DNA of 64,000 nucleotides from Atopobium sp. oral taxon 810 str. F0209 (GTDB lineage Bacteria; Actinomycetota; Coriobacteriia; Coriobacteriales; Atopobiaceae): contig NZ_KE952934.1 of the NCBI RefSeq assembly GCF_000466405.1, forward strand, positions 15,671 through 79,670, given 5' to 3'. The notes beneath the pieces were generated by a model. That model had not been told where the DNA came from and searched no databases. It was given only the letters and a program-made list of their open reading frames with translations. The translations under genes and the position numbers were made by a program. This document shows, piece after piece, positions 45,376 through 53,436 of this stretch. Positions within the stretch are counted from its first letter, which is position 1. Each line of letters starts with the position of its first letter.

Positions 45376-46362
45376 ATGATTGAAGAAAAGAAGAACCGCG
45401 ATATGGCTACTGATGCGCAAAATGCAGATGGGCAGCAACCTTCTGCCAAGGGCGGGAACTCAAACGCACCATCTCTCCTGCATGGCATTGTGCGCTCGTT
45501 GGGATTTATGGCTGTGCTCTATGCAGTTCTGCTGGTGCTTTCTGCTGTAGTGACACCGCGCAACCCTGTAGTTACGCTGGGTCTACATTTCCCCAGCCAG
45601 TTTGATTACACACAGCTGGACCGTAACAGTCTTGATCTTATCTTTGTTGGCGACTCAAGTGCACAGAGCAGTTTTGCTCCTGAGATTATTGAAGAACGAA
45701 CAGGTGTCCACTCATACAATTCTGCTCGTCCACTACAAAAGCTCGCCGAATCGGTTGAGATTGCCGACGACACTTTTAACTATCACCACACCAAGATTGT
45801 CGTTGCCGAAACCAATAACTTTTTCCATCGCACGGGCATTCGTATGGTGATGCAGGATATTGGCCGCAGGGTCTGCCCCCTGCTGCGCTACCACAATAAC
45901 TGGAAGCTCATTGCGGGCGGTCATATGAACGACAATCCCATCGGTCTTGCGCCGCATATGGGCTACAAAAAGAAAAATCATGTAGTCCCTTATAAGGGCG
46001 GCGATTACATGAAGGACAAAGGCAACAAGATTTCCTTGACTCCCATTGCCGAGTACTACCTCAACGACCTAAAGAAAAGTTGCGAGGAACATGGCGCGAT
46101 ATTAGTACTGGTCAGCGCCCCAAACGCTCGTGAGTTTAGTTTTGCGAGGCATGTTGAGCTTGCACGTTGGGCAAAAAAGAACGGTGTAAAGTACTACGAC
46201 ATGAACATGCCGTCCTCTAAGGTTGGTATCGACTGGTCAGTCGATTCGCGTGATGGTGGTACGCATCTTAATTTTGCGGGTGCCACCAAGGCTAGCAATT
46301 GGCTTGCCGATCGTCTTTACGCCGACTTTGGTATTGGCAATCAGCCCACTAAGGAAAAATAG
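45376..46362 (+). CDS. DltD-like SGNH-type protein
   Basis: A 328-residue protein with a cytoplasmic polar N-terminus, one membrane helix near residues 40-62 (FMAVLYAVLLVLSAVV) and an external SGNH-hydrolase-like domain. The nucleophile region reads IFVGDSSAQSSFAPEII near residue 92, and the C-terminal Asp-His pair is in RDGGTHLNFAGATKASN. Sequence resemblance to classical DltD is low, but the position 8 bases after dltB and the membrane-anchored SGNH layout fit the DltD role. It is taken as the functional fourth Dlt protein by inference. Confidence 0.75.
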   Translation: MIEEKKNRDMATDAQNADGQQPSAKGGNSNAPSLLHGIVRSLGFMAVLYAVLLVLSAVVTPRNPVVTLGLHFPSQFDYTQLDRNSLDLIFVGDSSAQSSFAPEIIEERTGVHSYNSARPLQKLAESVEIADDTFNYHHTKIVVAETNNFFHRTGIRMVMQDIGRRVCPLLRYHNNWKLIAGGHMNDNPIGLAPHMGYKKKNHVVPYKGGDYMKDKGNKISLTPIAEYYLNDLKKSCEEHGAILVLVSAPNAREFSFARHVELARWAKKNGVKYYDMNMPSSKVGIDWSVDSRDGGTHLNFAGATKASNWLADRLYADFGIGNQPTKEK

Positions 46363-46433
46363 CACCCTAAGACATGCGGAGGACCAGCAGATTTCGCGCC
46401 CTTCCATAAATACATGGCAGATGGTTATAAATA

Positions 46434-46514
46434 ACAGATGGTTCAAACTTCGGACTCCAGACGTGAAAAACACCAGGTCAGGATTTTATAAAAGTCGAAG
46501 TTTGAACCATCTGT
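46434..46514. repeat. REPIN-like element with perfect 19-bp arms
   Basis: ACAGATGGTTCAAACTTCG (46434-46452) is the exact reverse complement of bases 46496-46514, enclosing a 43-base loop. It is the best-preserved copy of the GAACCAT family. It lies in the 198-base convergent spacer between the dlt operon and yaaA. A partial ACAGATGGTT-like word (CAGATGGTTATAA) occurs just upstream at 46418. There is no U tract, so it is not a classical terminator. Confidence 0.85.
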
Positions 46515-46560
46515 GGTTGAGGGTGTGTTTGACTGCGTGCTGCCAACACACGAGGCTGGC

Positions 46561-47319
46561 TTAGCGGGCTTTTCTTATAAAGAAAAACTCGGTATCAGTA
46601 GAAAGCGCATCAGCGAAGCGCCAATCTGGAGAGTCAAAATGCTTGAGTTCCTCAGGCGCTTCAACCTGATGCACAGCAGCGTAACGCACCATTTCACCGC
46701 GAGCCATCTTGCAGTAGACACCTTTTTGCACCAAACCACGCGAAGTTTCAACAACAAAGTTGCAGGTAACCATCCGGTCTTGCGGTATTAGGTAGCGCTC
46801 AACCATACGTGAATACTCTTTGGAAGCAAGGTTAACAATCACATGGTCAGCACCGACGCCACGCATTACTTCTTGGTAGACTGTGTCGCTCCAATACTCA
46901 TAAAGGCTGCGTGTACCGGCCACCTGTGCCTTTTCTTGCATTTCTAGGCGATATGGCACTACTCCATCAAAAGGCTGCAGTGCACCATAAAGTCCCGAAA
47001 GTATAAGCAGATGATCTTGCAGATAGGCCAGTTGTTCTTCTTCTAAAACACCAGCCGCAAGATAGTTAAAAGCAATTCCGTCATATGACAAAATCGCAGG
47101 TACAAGTCCTCGCTCTAGATTTGCATGCGCAACAGCATCATAAGCTGCCTGTGCAATAGAGTCACTCGTCTTCCATAGACGTTTTGCTTCCTCATAGGAA
47201 AGCGACTGCAACCACTCAAGCACCGTTTGCGCTTGTGTGAGAAAAAGTGGCTTTGTAAGCGGAGCAAGATCATCGACCTCACTCCGCATACGTTTTGCTG
47301 GGGAAAAAATAATCCTCAT
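46561..47319 (-). CDS. yaaA: peroxide stress protein YaaA (DUF328)
   Basis: A 252-residue protein of the YaaA/UPF0246 family, which in E. coli limits intracellular free iron during peroxide stress and binds DNA. Hallmarks are IIFSPAKRM at the N-terminus, YDGIAFNYL near residue 78, ILSGLYGALQPFDGVVPYRLEM near 107, and VNLASKEYSRMV near 160. It lies 15 bases downstream of bcp in the same direction, forming a small oxidative-stress unit. Confidence 0.93.
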   Translation of the reverse strand: MRIIFSPAKRMRSEVDDLAPLTKPLFLTQAQTVLEWLQSLSYEEAKRLWKTSDSIAQAAYDAVAHANLERGLVPAILSYDGIAFNYLAAGVLEEEQLAYLQDHLLILSGLYGALQPFDGVVPYRLEMQEKAQVAGTRSLYEYWSDTVYQEVMRGVGADHVIVNLASKEYSRMVERYLIPQDRMVTCNFVVETSRGLVQKGVYCKMARGEMVRYAAVHQVEAPEELKHFDSPDWRFADALSTDTEFFFIRKAR

Positions 47320-47334
47320 CGCTGGGACAATCTC

Positions 47335-47793
47335 CTATGCGTCAAGCAACTCAAGCGTATCCTGGGGGTTCTCTGCAGCCTTAACTTTGGTCTGTACGCG
47401 CGCAATACGACCCTCCTCATCAATGAGGTACGTACTGCGCACGATACCCATATAGGTTCTGCCATAGTTCTTCTTTTCTTGCCACACGCCATAAGCCTCA
47501 ATGACTTCGTGTTCGGGGTCAGATAGCAAGGTAAAGGGCAGATTAAACTTCTCCTGGAATTTCTTGTGTGATGCCACAGAATCTTTGGAAACTCCTAGTA
47601 CAACAGCACCCTTCTCAAGGAACTGAGGATAATGCTCGGCAAAGCCACAGGCCTGCTTGGTACAGCCCGAAGTATTGTCTTTGGGATAAAAATACAAAAC
47701 GACTTTTTTACCACGATAATCGCTCAGCTTGTGAGCCACACCATCTTGATCTGGCAGCTCAAAGTCTGGTGCAATGGTTCCAATTTCTAACAT
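47335..47793 (-). CDS. bcp: thioredoxin-dependent peroxiredoxin, Bcp/PrxQ type
   Basis: A 152-residue peroxiredoxin that reduces hydroperoxides using thioredoxin. The peroxidatic and nearby resolving cysteines are in YPKDNTSGCTKQACGFAEHY near residues 45-50, the usual five-residue spacing of the Bcp family. The chosen ATG begins MLEIGTIAPDF with AAAAGGAGG upstream; a 9-codon longer frame is not supported. yaaA follows, consistent with co-expression against peroxide. Confidence 0.95.
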   Translation of the reverse strand: MLEIGTIAPDFELPDQDGVAHKLSDYRGKKVVLYFYPKDNTSGCTKQACGFAEHYPQFLEKGAVVLGVSKDSVASHKKFQEKFNLPFTLLSDPEHEVIEAYGVWQEKKNYGRTYMGIVRSTYLIDEEGRIARVQTKVKAAENPQDTLELLDA

Positions 47794-47907
47794 ATCCCTC
47801 CTTTTAAAGCAGGGACGCAACGCTATTGCGTCACGCCCCGTTTGGATTTATCTGACGCTACTCATTGCATCATGACACAGCCGTGTCACGACACGTCTGC
47901 GAAACGT

Positions 47908-48846
47908 CTACTTATAAGAATAAAAACCCTCGCCAGCATTGATACCGGTCTTGCCCTCTGCAATCATGGCCTCGATCTTCTTGATAAGGATATTGTGAAC
48001 ATCGTTGGGGTCATCAGTGGTGACCTGCATCTTGGCGATATTAAGCACCGTAGCCAGGCCAACGATATCAATGATGCGGAACGGACCATGAGCGGCACCT
48101 GTAGCAATCTCCCAGACCCGGTCAATATCCTGGGGACTCGCAACATCCTTTGCCCAGAGCATCTGCGCTGCACTCAAGAAAGGTACCAGCATGGAGTTGA
48201 GAACATAACCCGGCTGTTCTTTGTGCATTTGAATGGGGACCATAGCAATATCTTCGGAGTATTTTACAAGCTGCTGATAGACATCATCGCTGGTGCCAGG
48301 GTGCGGCATGATCTCAGCAGTATTGCCAATCCAGATGTTGTTGGCAAAGTGATAACCCAAAAACTTTTCAGGACGTCCCGTCTTCTCAGCAAAAGAGCTG
48401 GGCAGCAGAGTTGAGGAGTTAGTAACTACGATGGTCTTCTCGGGAAGGTACTTCTGGAGCTCCTCATAGAAGACAACCTTCTGCTGAGGATCTTCAGCGA
48501 CAGCCTCGATAACAAGGTCAGCATCGCCAAAAGCCTCGTCCCAATCTGTGGTTAAGGTGAGATTGGCGCGGGCAGCCACAGCAGCAGCCTTAAGCTCGTC
48601 AATATGCGCATCGGTAGCCTCTTCGGGCTTGCCAAACCCAGGAGCCCATTTGCTCTTGTCAGTCTTTGCAGCCTCGAGGCTGGCAACATAAATACCCTGT
48701 AGACGATCAAGCTTGGGCTCGCAACGACCAATGGAGGCCTCACTGCGCAACCAAATGGTAACGTCAAAACCCCTAAAAGCACTTTGGTAGGCAATCTGGC
48801 TGCCTAGGACACCGCCACCAGCAATGGTGACCTTTTTAATACCCAT
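47908..48846 (-). CDS. 3-hydroxyacyl-CoA dehydrogenase family protein
   Basis: A 312-residue NAD(P)-dependent dehydrogenase of the 3-hydroxybutyryl/acyl-CoA type. The Rossmann motif is GGGVLGSQIAYQSAFRGFDV at residues 9-28. VTNSSTLLPSSF near residue 120 and the catalytic-His region LGYHFANNIW near 140 follow. The C-terminal helical domain contains PGYVLNSMLVPFLSAAQML. In fermenters the family reduces acetoacetyl-CoA or acts in fatty-acid turnover. No thiolase, crotonase or butyryl-CoA dehydrogenase gene is adjacent, so the pathway is not fixed here. AAAGGAG lies upstream of the ATG. Confidence 0.88.
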   Translation of the reverse strand: MGIKKVTIAGGGVLGSQIAYQSAFRGFDVTIWLRSEASIGRCEPKLDRLQGIYVASLEAAKTDKSKWAPGFGKPEEATDAHIDELKAAAVAARANLTLTTDWDEAFGDADLVIEAVAEDPQQKVVFYEELQKYLPEKTIVVTNSSTLLPSSFAEKTGRPEKFLGYHFANNIWIGNTAEIMPHPGTSDDVYQQLVKYSEDIAMVPIQMHKEQPGYVLNSMLVPFLSAAQMLWAKDVASPQDIDRVWEIATGAAHGPFRIIDIVGLATVLNIAKMQVTTDDPNDVHNILIKKIEAMIAEGKTGINAGEGFYSYK

Positions 48847-49287
48847 GATTGACTCCTTTCAAAGAGCTACAGAACTATAACGAAGCAAACTTCTAGGATT
48901 TTGTGAGACACATACTTCGTCAGTCATGTACCCAGTTATACCCCTCGCCACATGCAAATAGACATCAGAAACGTGATTGTTGGGATCGCTTTGGTAAATG
49001 GTGCGTATTCCCTGTGCGGCATAATAACGGACAAGAGCTTTTTAGGCCTCAACATTGCTACGAAGGATTTGGATTCTCTTCTATCCTGAGTCCCACTTAT
49101 GTGCGTTGCCGCGCGTTCATTCTATTCCCACGCGCACACGCTGCCTCCACACGTTCGCACCGTCACCGCAGCTCGCACCGTCACCGCAGCTCGCGCTATC
49201 CCCGCACGTTTGCGCTGTCACCGCGGCTCATGCTGTCACAGCGAGCACACACGCCGTCTGCAATACGAGTCAGAGGACTCGTGTCCC
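48847..49287. other. spacer with decayed 18-bp tandem repeat
   Basis: 441 bases without a supported gene, between the starts of the leftward dehydrogenase and the end of the leftward lyase. The first 290 bases show nothing notable beyond the dehydrogenase promoter region. Bases about 49155-49245 are a GC-rich tandem repeat described separately. Confidence 0.5.
49155..49245. repeat. 18-bp tandem repeat, about five copies
   Basis: TCGCACCGTCACCGCAGC occurs twice without change at 49155-49172 and 49173-49190. Three diverged copies follow with the same 18-base period (TCGCGCTATCCCCGCACG, TTGCGCTGTCACCGCGGC, then TCATGCTGTCACAGCGAGC). The stretch is much richer in GC than its surroundings. The period is a multiple of three, but no reading frame has a convincing start or context. 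Confidence 0.75.
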
Positions 49288-50337
49288 TTATTTCTTAAGC
49301 GAATGAATAAGAGAAACGAGCTGATCTGCCGCCTCGGAGGTCGTTGACCAACTCGTTGCAAATCTCACTAGTTGACGACCATCAGGCCACATCTCCATAA
49401 AACCATACTCAACTGACTCATTCAGCTGCGCAATTGTAGTCTCATCTGCAAGGAAAAAGACTTGGTTAGTCGGAGCAGGATAGGGCATCTCAAAGCCCTC
49501 CTCCGCCAAAGCTGCACGAATCCTATCAGCCGCCTCAATCGCAGGACGACCCACCTCCGCATAAAAATTATTCTCAAACAAGGCGCCAAACTGTACACCA
49601 AACAGACGACCTTTGGCAAAGAGCGCTCCGTGCTGCTTCATCTGTGTAAAGAAACGTGGCACAATACCAGCCTTTGGGAATACGACCGCTTCACCACAAA
49701 GAGCACCACACTTGGTACCGCCGATATAAAACGCATCACAGAGGCGCGCAAGATCTGACAGGCTTACATCATTTACAGGACAGGCGAGTGCATAGGCTAG
49801 ACGCGCTCCATCAACAAAAAGCGGCATATGCTTTTCATGACAAAGCGCTGAAAGCTCCTCTAGCTCGGAGAGAGAATAAAGCGTGCCATATTCCGTTGGC
49901 TGAGAGATATATACCATGCCGGGTTCGACCATATGCTCCCAGTTTGCGTCGTCCTCCCAAGTCTCGCGACAGACGCGCACGAGAGCAGCATCAAGCTTGC
50001 CTAGCTCACCAGCAATAGCAATTACCTTGTGTCCGCTATATTCAATAGCCCCAGCTTCATGCACACTCACATGGCCAGAATCCGCAGCTATAACCCCCTG
50101 CCACGGGTGCAACAGTGCATCAATTACCACCTGATTAGTCTGCGTGCCGCCACCAAGAAAATACACTTCACCCTCAGGACACCCGCATGCTGCAAGGATT
50201 TTCGTTCGTGCATCATCACAAAAAGGATCATACCCGTAACCGCCAACGCTTTCCCTATTGGTATCAACAAGCGCTTGCAACAGCCGAGGATGCGCATCCT
50301 CCATATAATCAGATGCAAAATGAAGTCTCTCGCTCAT
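49288..50337 (-). CDS. threonine aldolase-type PLP beta-eliminating lyase
   Basis: A 349-residue fold-type I PLP enzyme of the low-specificity L-threonine aldolase family, which cleaves threonine or allo-threonine to glycine and acetaldehyde. SDYMEDAHPRLLQAL opens the protein; FLGGGTQTNQVVIDAL near residue 60, VDGARLAYAL near 175 and FYIGGTKCGALCGEAV with the PLP lysine near 210 match the family. It has no operon partners. A related beta-eliminating lyase specificity cannot be excluded. Confidence 0.88.
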   Translation of the reverse strand: MSERLHFASDYMEDAHPRLLQALVDTNRESVGGYGYDPFCDDARTKILAACGCPEGEVYFLGGGTQTNQVVIDALLHPWQGVIAADSGHVSVHEAGAIEYSGHKVIAIAGELGKLDAALVRVCRETWEDDANWEHMVEPGMVYISQPTEYGTLYSLSELEELSALCHEKHMPLFVDGARLAYALACPVNDVSLSDLARLCDAFYIGGTKCGALCGEAVVFPKAGIVPRFFTQMKQHGALFAKGRLFGVQFGALFENNFYAEVGRPAIEAADRIRAALAEEGFEMPYPAPTNQVFFLADETTIAQLNESVEYGFMEMWPDGRQLVRFATSWSTTSEAADQLVSLIHSLKK

Positions 50338-50418
50338 ATTCGCTCCTCAAGACCAGTATTGCACTCCAACCCATCGGTACGGCATCTCATTCTACGCCCT
50401 TGTTCTGAGTCATACCGA

Positions 50419-50561
50419 GTGCCAAACGCCACGTTCCATTTCATGCCAAATGCCAAACGTCACGTTCTACTTCACTTTTTTGCCAAAAGCCACGCTTTGT
50501 TTCACGCCTAAAAATTTACCTGCACAAACGTGAAGGGTGATGAATTAGGGACCCTTTCGAG
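50419..50561. repeat. CAAAAGCCACGTT-family array plus one AGGGTTCCT-type copy
   Basis: Within the 289-base spacer upstream of the lyase, three units of GCCAAAMGYCACG followed by a TTCCATTTCA-like tail occur in tandem (about 50422, 50453 and 50483). CCACGTTCCATTTCAT at 50430-50445 is identical to 54618-54633. GATGAATTAGGGACCCTTTCGAG-like sequence (50539-50561) is the reverse form of the AAAAGGGTTCCTAATTCATC copy at 54668. Two repeat families thus lie together here, as at 54.6 kb. Confidence 0.75.
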
Positions 50562-50626
50562 TGAGAGAATGAGCACACCCAACACAACAATAAAGACTCT
50601 CGCAACAAGACAGTGTGTAGAAAACT

Positions 50627-51400
50627 CTATTCAACCTCGTTCTCCCAATACCCAAAGGCATCGCCCCAGGGATCTTTGGATCCCTGTGCACGGAAGTATT
50701 CCTCTGCATCATCGGCGTAGTCCTCGGGGCTATCGTAATCCCAAGGATCAAGCAGCTCAATTAGCTTATTCTCTGGTTTGGATGTTCCGTATATCTTCTT
50801 TGCCTTTCGCTCTACACCAGTACCTGAACGGTCAGGCAAAGAACGCAGCTCGCCATTTTCATCTCGCCAATAGTCAGTATCCCTGTTGCGATATGCAACG
50901 TCGATAATCTTGTAATCCTTACTATAGGCTTCATAGATGACATCGCCCGAATCTGCCGCCCAGTAATAATAATATGCACCCCGATAGCGACCTGAAGTCA
51001 TTTTCTTTGCAGCTGAACTTGATGCGCCCAGTCCTGTTTTATTGATTAATCTGACATCCATTCCAACAAAAGGCAGGCTTTGAGAAACAGACTTGCCACT
51101 GGGAGCAAGTTCCTTGTCGGGATCGAGCGTGGGTTCAGAGTCAGAGTCGGATTCCGATTTGGGTACAGTGGTGTACTCACTGCTTGAGCCACTGATAAAC
51201 GTATCGTCTGAACCATTGTTAATGCCACTCATACCAGATTCGGGCGATGAGATTGTTGTGGTGTTTGCACTTTCCACCTTCGGTTTTGCATCCTTTGTAG
51301 AGCTGGTTTTTACAACCCACGCCACAAGTATCAATACCAGCGCACCCACCACAGCATAGCCCGTGCGATGCATAAAACCTATTTGCCTGAACTTTTTCAT
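50627..51400 (-). CDS. membrane-anchored protein of unknown function
   Basis: A 257-residue protein. A short basic N-terminus and one membrane helix (about residues 13-32, YAVVGALVLILVAWVV) are followed by a Ser/Thr/Asp/Glu-rich linker at about 35-100. A C-terminal domain of about 150 residues includes SGRYRGAYYYYWAADSGDVI and DPWDYDSPEDYADDAEEYF. No family is recognised. The topology is that of an externally displayed domain. The chosen ATG has GAGG upstream; an ATG 11 codons earlier is less likely. It follows the DUF4230-type lipoprotein gene after 191 bases in the same direction. Confidence 0.7.
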   Translation of the reverse strand: MKKFRQIGFMHRTGYAVVGALVLILVAWVVKTSSTKDAKPKVESANTTTISSPESGMSGINNGSDDTFISGSSSEYTTVPKSESDSDSEPTLDPDKELAPSGKSVSQSLPFVGMDVRLINKTGLGASSSAAKKMTSGRYRGAYYYYWAADSGDVIYEAYSKDYKIIDVAYRNRDTDYWRDENGELRSLPDRSGTGVERKAKKIYGTSKPENKLIELLDPWDYDSPEDYADDAEEYFRAQGSKDPWGDAFGYWENEVE

Positions 51401-51591
51401 TTCGCTATCCCTCGCCCAGCTGGACATCTGCATAGCTACTACTTCTCTCTATTGTAATAACTCAGAATTTGCCACAACGTTGTAGTGCTTTTCTTACCAG
51501 TTGGAGAGAAGGGCATGCAGCAGAGCGAATAGGGGTCAAAAAGGATGCGACCCTTAACGGACCACACCCCTTTTGCTGCGACAACCTATCT

Positions 51592-52179
51592 TTACTCTAC
51601 ATCCTCAAATTCAACCTTATAATCCTCACCAATCGCCTTGCCAACATTTTGAACGTAGCCAGTTATAAGGTCTTCTGCGCGACTCCGTGCCTGTTTTAGC
51701 ATGACTGTATCCGCTTTTGCTGCCTTCTCGAGGTCATCTTGCGCATTGCTGATTGCTTTATTTTTTTCGCTAATCGAAAGATCTGGCAAGAAAGCTATTG
51801 GCTTGTTTTCCGCAACTAGCTGAATGGTTTCCTCCTGCAAGTCGGGCCGGCCAAAAACCTGAGGTTGCGGCATTTTCACTGTAACAACCATACGTGTGCC
51901 AACTTTATGCGGATGCCCGATTTCAAGCTTATTTGCGTCGATTCCATAAGTCACAATCGCATCATATTCGAACCACGACCTCCGGTCGAGGAAAAGAACT
52001 TTTGAGGTATGACGAGCAACATTGTGCGTATATACCTTGTATGTCGCCAGTTCCGCCACTGCGCGCGCATTGGAGAAGTCAGGCTCTTTTGCCCCTTTAT
52101 TTTGCTTACAGCCACACATAGAAAAAAGGCAACCACAGAGACACAACGCCGTAAGAAAAGGAATGATTTTACGCCGCAT
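51592..52179 (-). CDS. DUF4230-like lipoprotein
   Basis: A 195-residue predicted lipoprotein. The signal peptide is Cys-rich and the most likely lipidated residue is Cys24 (SMCGC then KQN). The domain at about 45-195 contains WFEYDAIVTYGIDANKLEIG and MVVTVKMPQPQVFG, which look like the DUF4230 family pattern; a helical C-terminus follows (ISNAQDDLEKAAKADTVML). GAGGG precedes the ATG. Its start overlaps the end of the upstream membrane protein by 11 bases, so they are coupled. Function is unknown. Confidence 0.75.
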   Translation of the reverse strand: MRRKIIPFLTALCLCGCLFSMCGCKQNKGAKEPDFSNARAVAELATYKVYTHNVARHTSKVLFLDRRSWFEYDAIVTYGIDANKLEIGHPHKVGTRMVVTVKMPQPQVFGRPDLQEETIQLVAENKPIAFLPDLSISEKNKAISNAQDDLEKAAKADTVMLKQARSRAEDLITGYVQNVGKAIGEDYKVEFEDVE

Positions 52180-53183
52180 TTGTATCACCCTCACTCACGT
52201 TAGTGTTCTCTGGCTTATCTTCTGGCCATACGATTTTATAGCCCTTGGATTCCAGAAGATTCATTGAAAGCCCTTCCACAACTTTGCGCGCATTACCAGT
52301 AGCTAGACTTTTGATATCTGCTTTTTTCTTAACTTCAGAAATGGCATCCTCTTTGCATGCTGTTAGAACCGATGCCTGGTTGATGTTTTGTGCGTCACGC
52401 TCAAGACAGTCAATACGATCATCCACATTAGGATCAGATATGGTCATCTCGGGCAAAGTGGGAATAACAACCTTTGCCTTATCGTCCACAGCGTAGGTGA
52501 TATCGCCAGGGTTAAAACTAGCCTTGAACTGTGCTTTATAGTAAATGTGCAAGGGATCTTTTTTATGTCCATCACCCTTGTATATGGCAATACCTTCGTA
52601 GTTAAAATCAACCACAGCAAGTTCATTGATGGCTACTACCTTGCTAATTTGAGCAGAAGTTAAAGTTTCAGAAGGACGCGTTGAGGACCAGCCAACATAT
52701 CCTCCGATTGAAATAACGGCCGCAACCGCAAGAATTATCAGCACTCCCTTTACTCCTAGGAAGCGAAAAATACGCCCAGCTATCTTTTTTCGTTGCTTTG
52801 ATCTTTCTTCGGAAACTTTAGCCTTAGCTTTGCGTCTGGCTGTTTTGAGTTCTAATTCTGCTTTAACAGAAGCTTCCTTTGCTTTTGCCTGAACCTCTGC
52901 GAGGCGCGCCTGAGCTTCTGCTTCCGTAATGGCTGTCTGCGCCTTCGCTTTTGCAATAGCTAGCTCTGCCTCGGCTTTTGCCTTTGCAAGCTCAATCTCC
53001 TCAGCAGAAAGGTGGATGTCTGGGACCTCAATCACATCTGCATCCTTGGCTTCGCCAAGTGGATCTAATGCTTCAGAGTCGACCCCCCCCCTGACTAATT
53101 TCCAATTTATCATTTACTTCTGAGTTGGTACTCATTGATTCCTGAGGCTTCTCATACAAGGAGTCATGATCCCTTTCATCCAC
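52169..53183 (-). pseudogene. DUF4230-like coiled-coil membrane protein, out of frame at a G9 tract
   Basis: The intact protein would begin at the GTG at 53183, which has a perfect AGGAGG six bases upstream, and read VDERDHDSLYEKP...KLEISQGG, then VDSEALDPLGEAKDADV onwards. The coding strand has nine G (53083-53091) where eight would keep the frame; as written translation stops four codons later. Downstream frame: an Ala/Glu/Lys coiled coil (residues about 60-130), one membrane helix (GVLIILAVAAVISIGGYVGW) and an external domain resembling the DUF4230 protein encoded next. A weak internal ATG at 53113 could give a shorter product. It may be a slippage switch and not a dead gene. Confidence 0.8.
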
Positions 53184-53436
53184 GCCAGACCTCCTAACCT
53201 TTTCCAGTAACTTCACCCGGGCAGTGCCTTCATTATATGAAATGCAAATTACGCGAGCTGGATTAATTTGAACAAGGACAAACATAATTCTGTGGGTGGC
53301 ATTTGTATGCACAGGTATTTCTTATTGTGGGCAACTCGGGCAACTCAGCTCTCAACTTGTGCAAGTTAACGTAACCAGAAGCGCATTTTCTCTCTCCTCC
53401 CTTATGCTTTCATTACACGAAGATATGGGAGAAGAG

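Noticed and set aside
47873-47888. TGACAC-AGCC-GTGTCA hairpin after the 3-hydroxyacyl-CoA dehydrogenase gene
   Set aside because: The stem is only 6 bp and has no U tract, so neither terminator nor operator can be supported firmly.
49055-49306. Frame with repeated APSPQL-like hexapeptides across the 18-bp tandem repeat
   Set aside because: No ribosome site, and the repeats alone explain the pattern. It is kept as a DNA repeat only.
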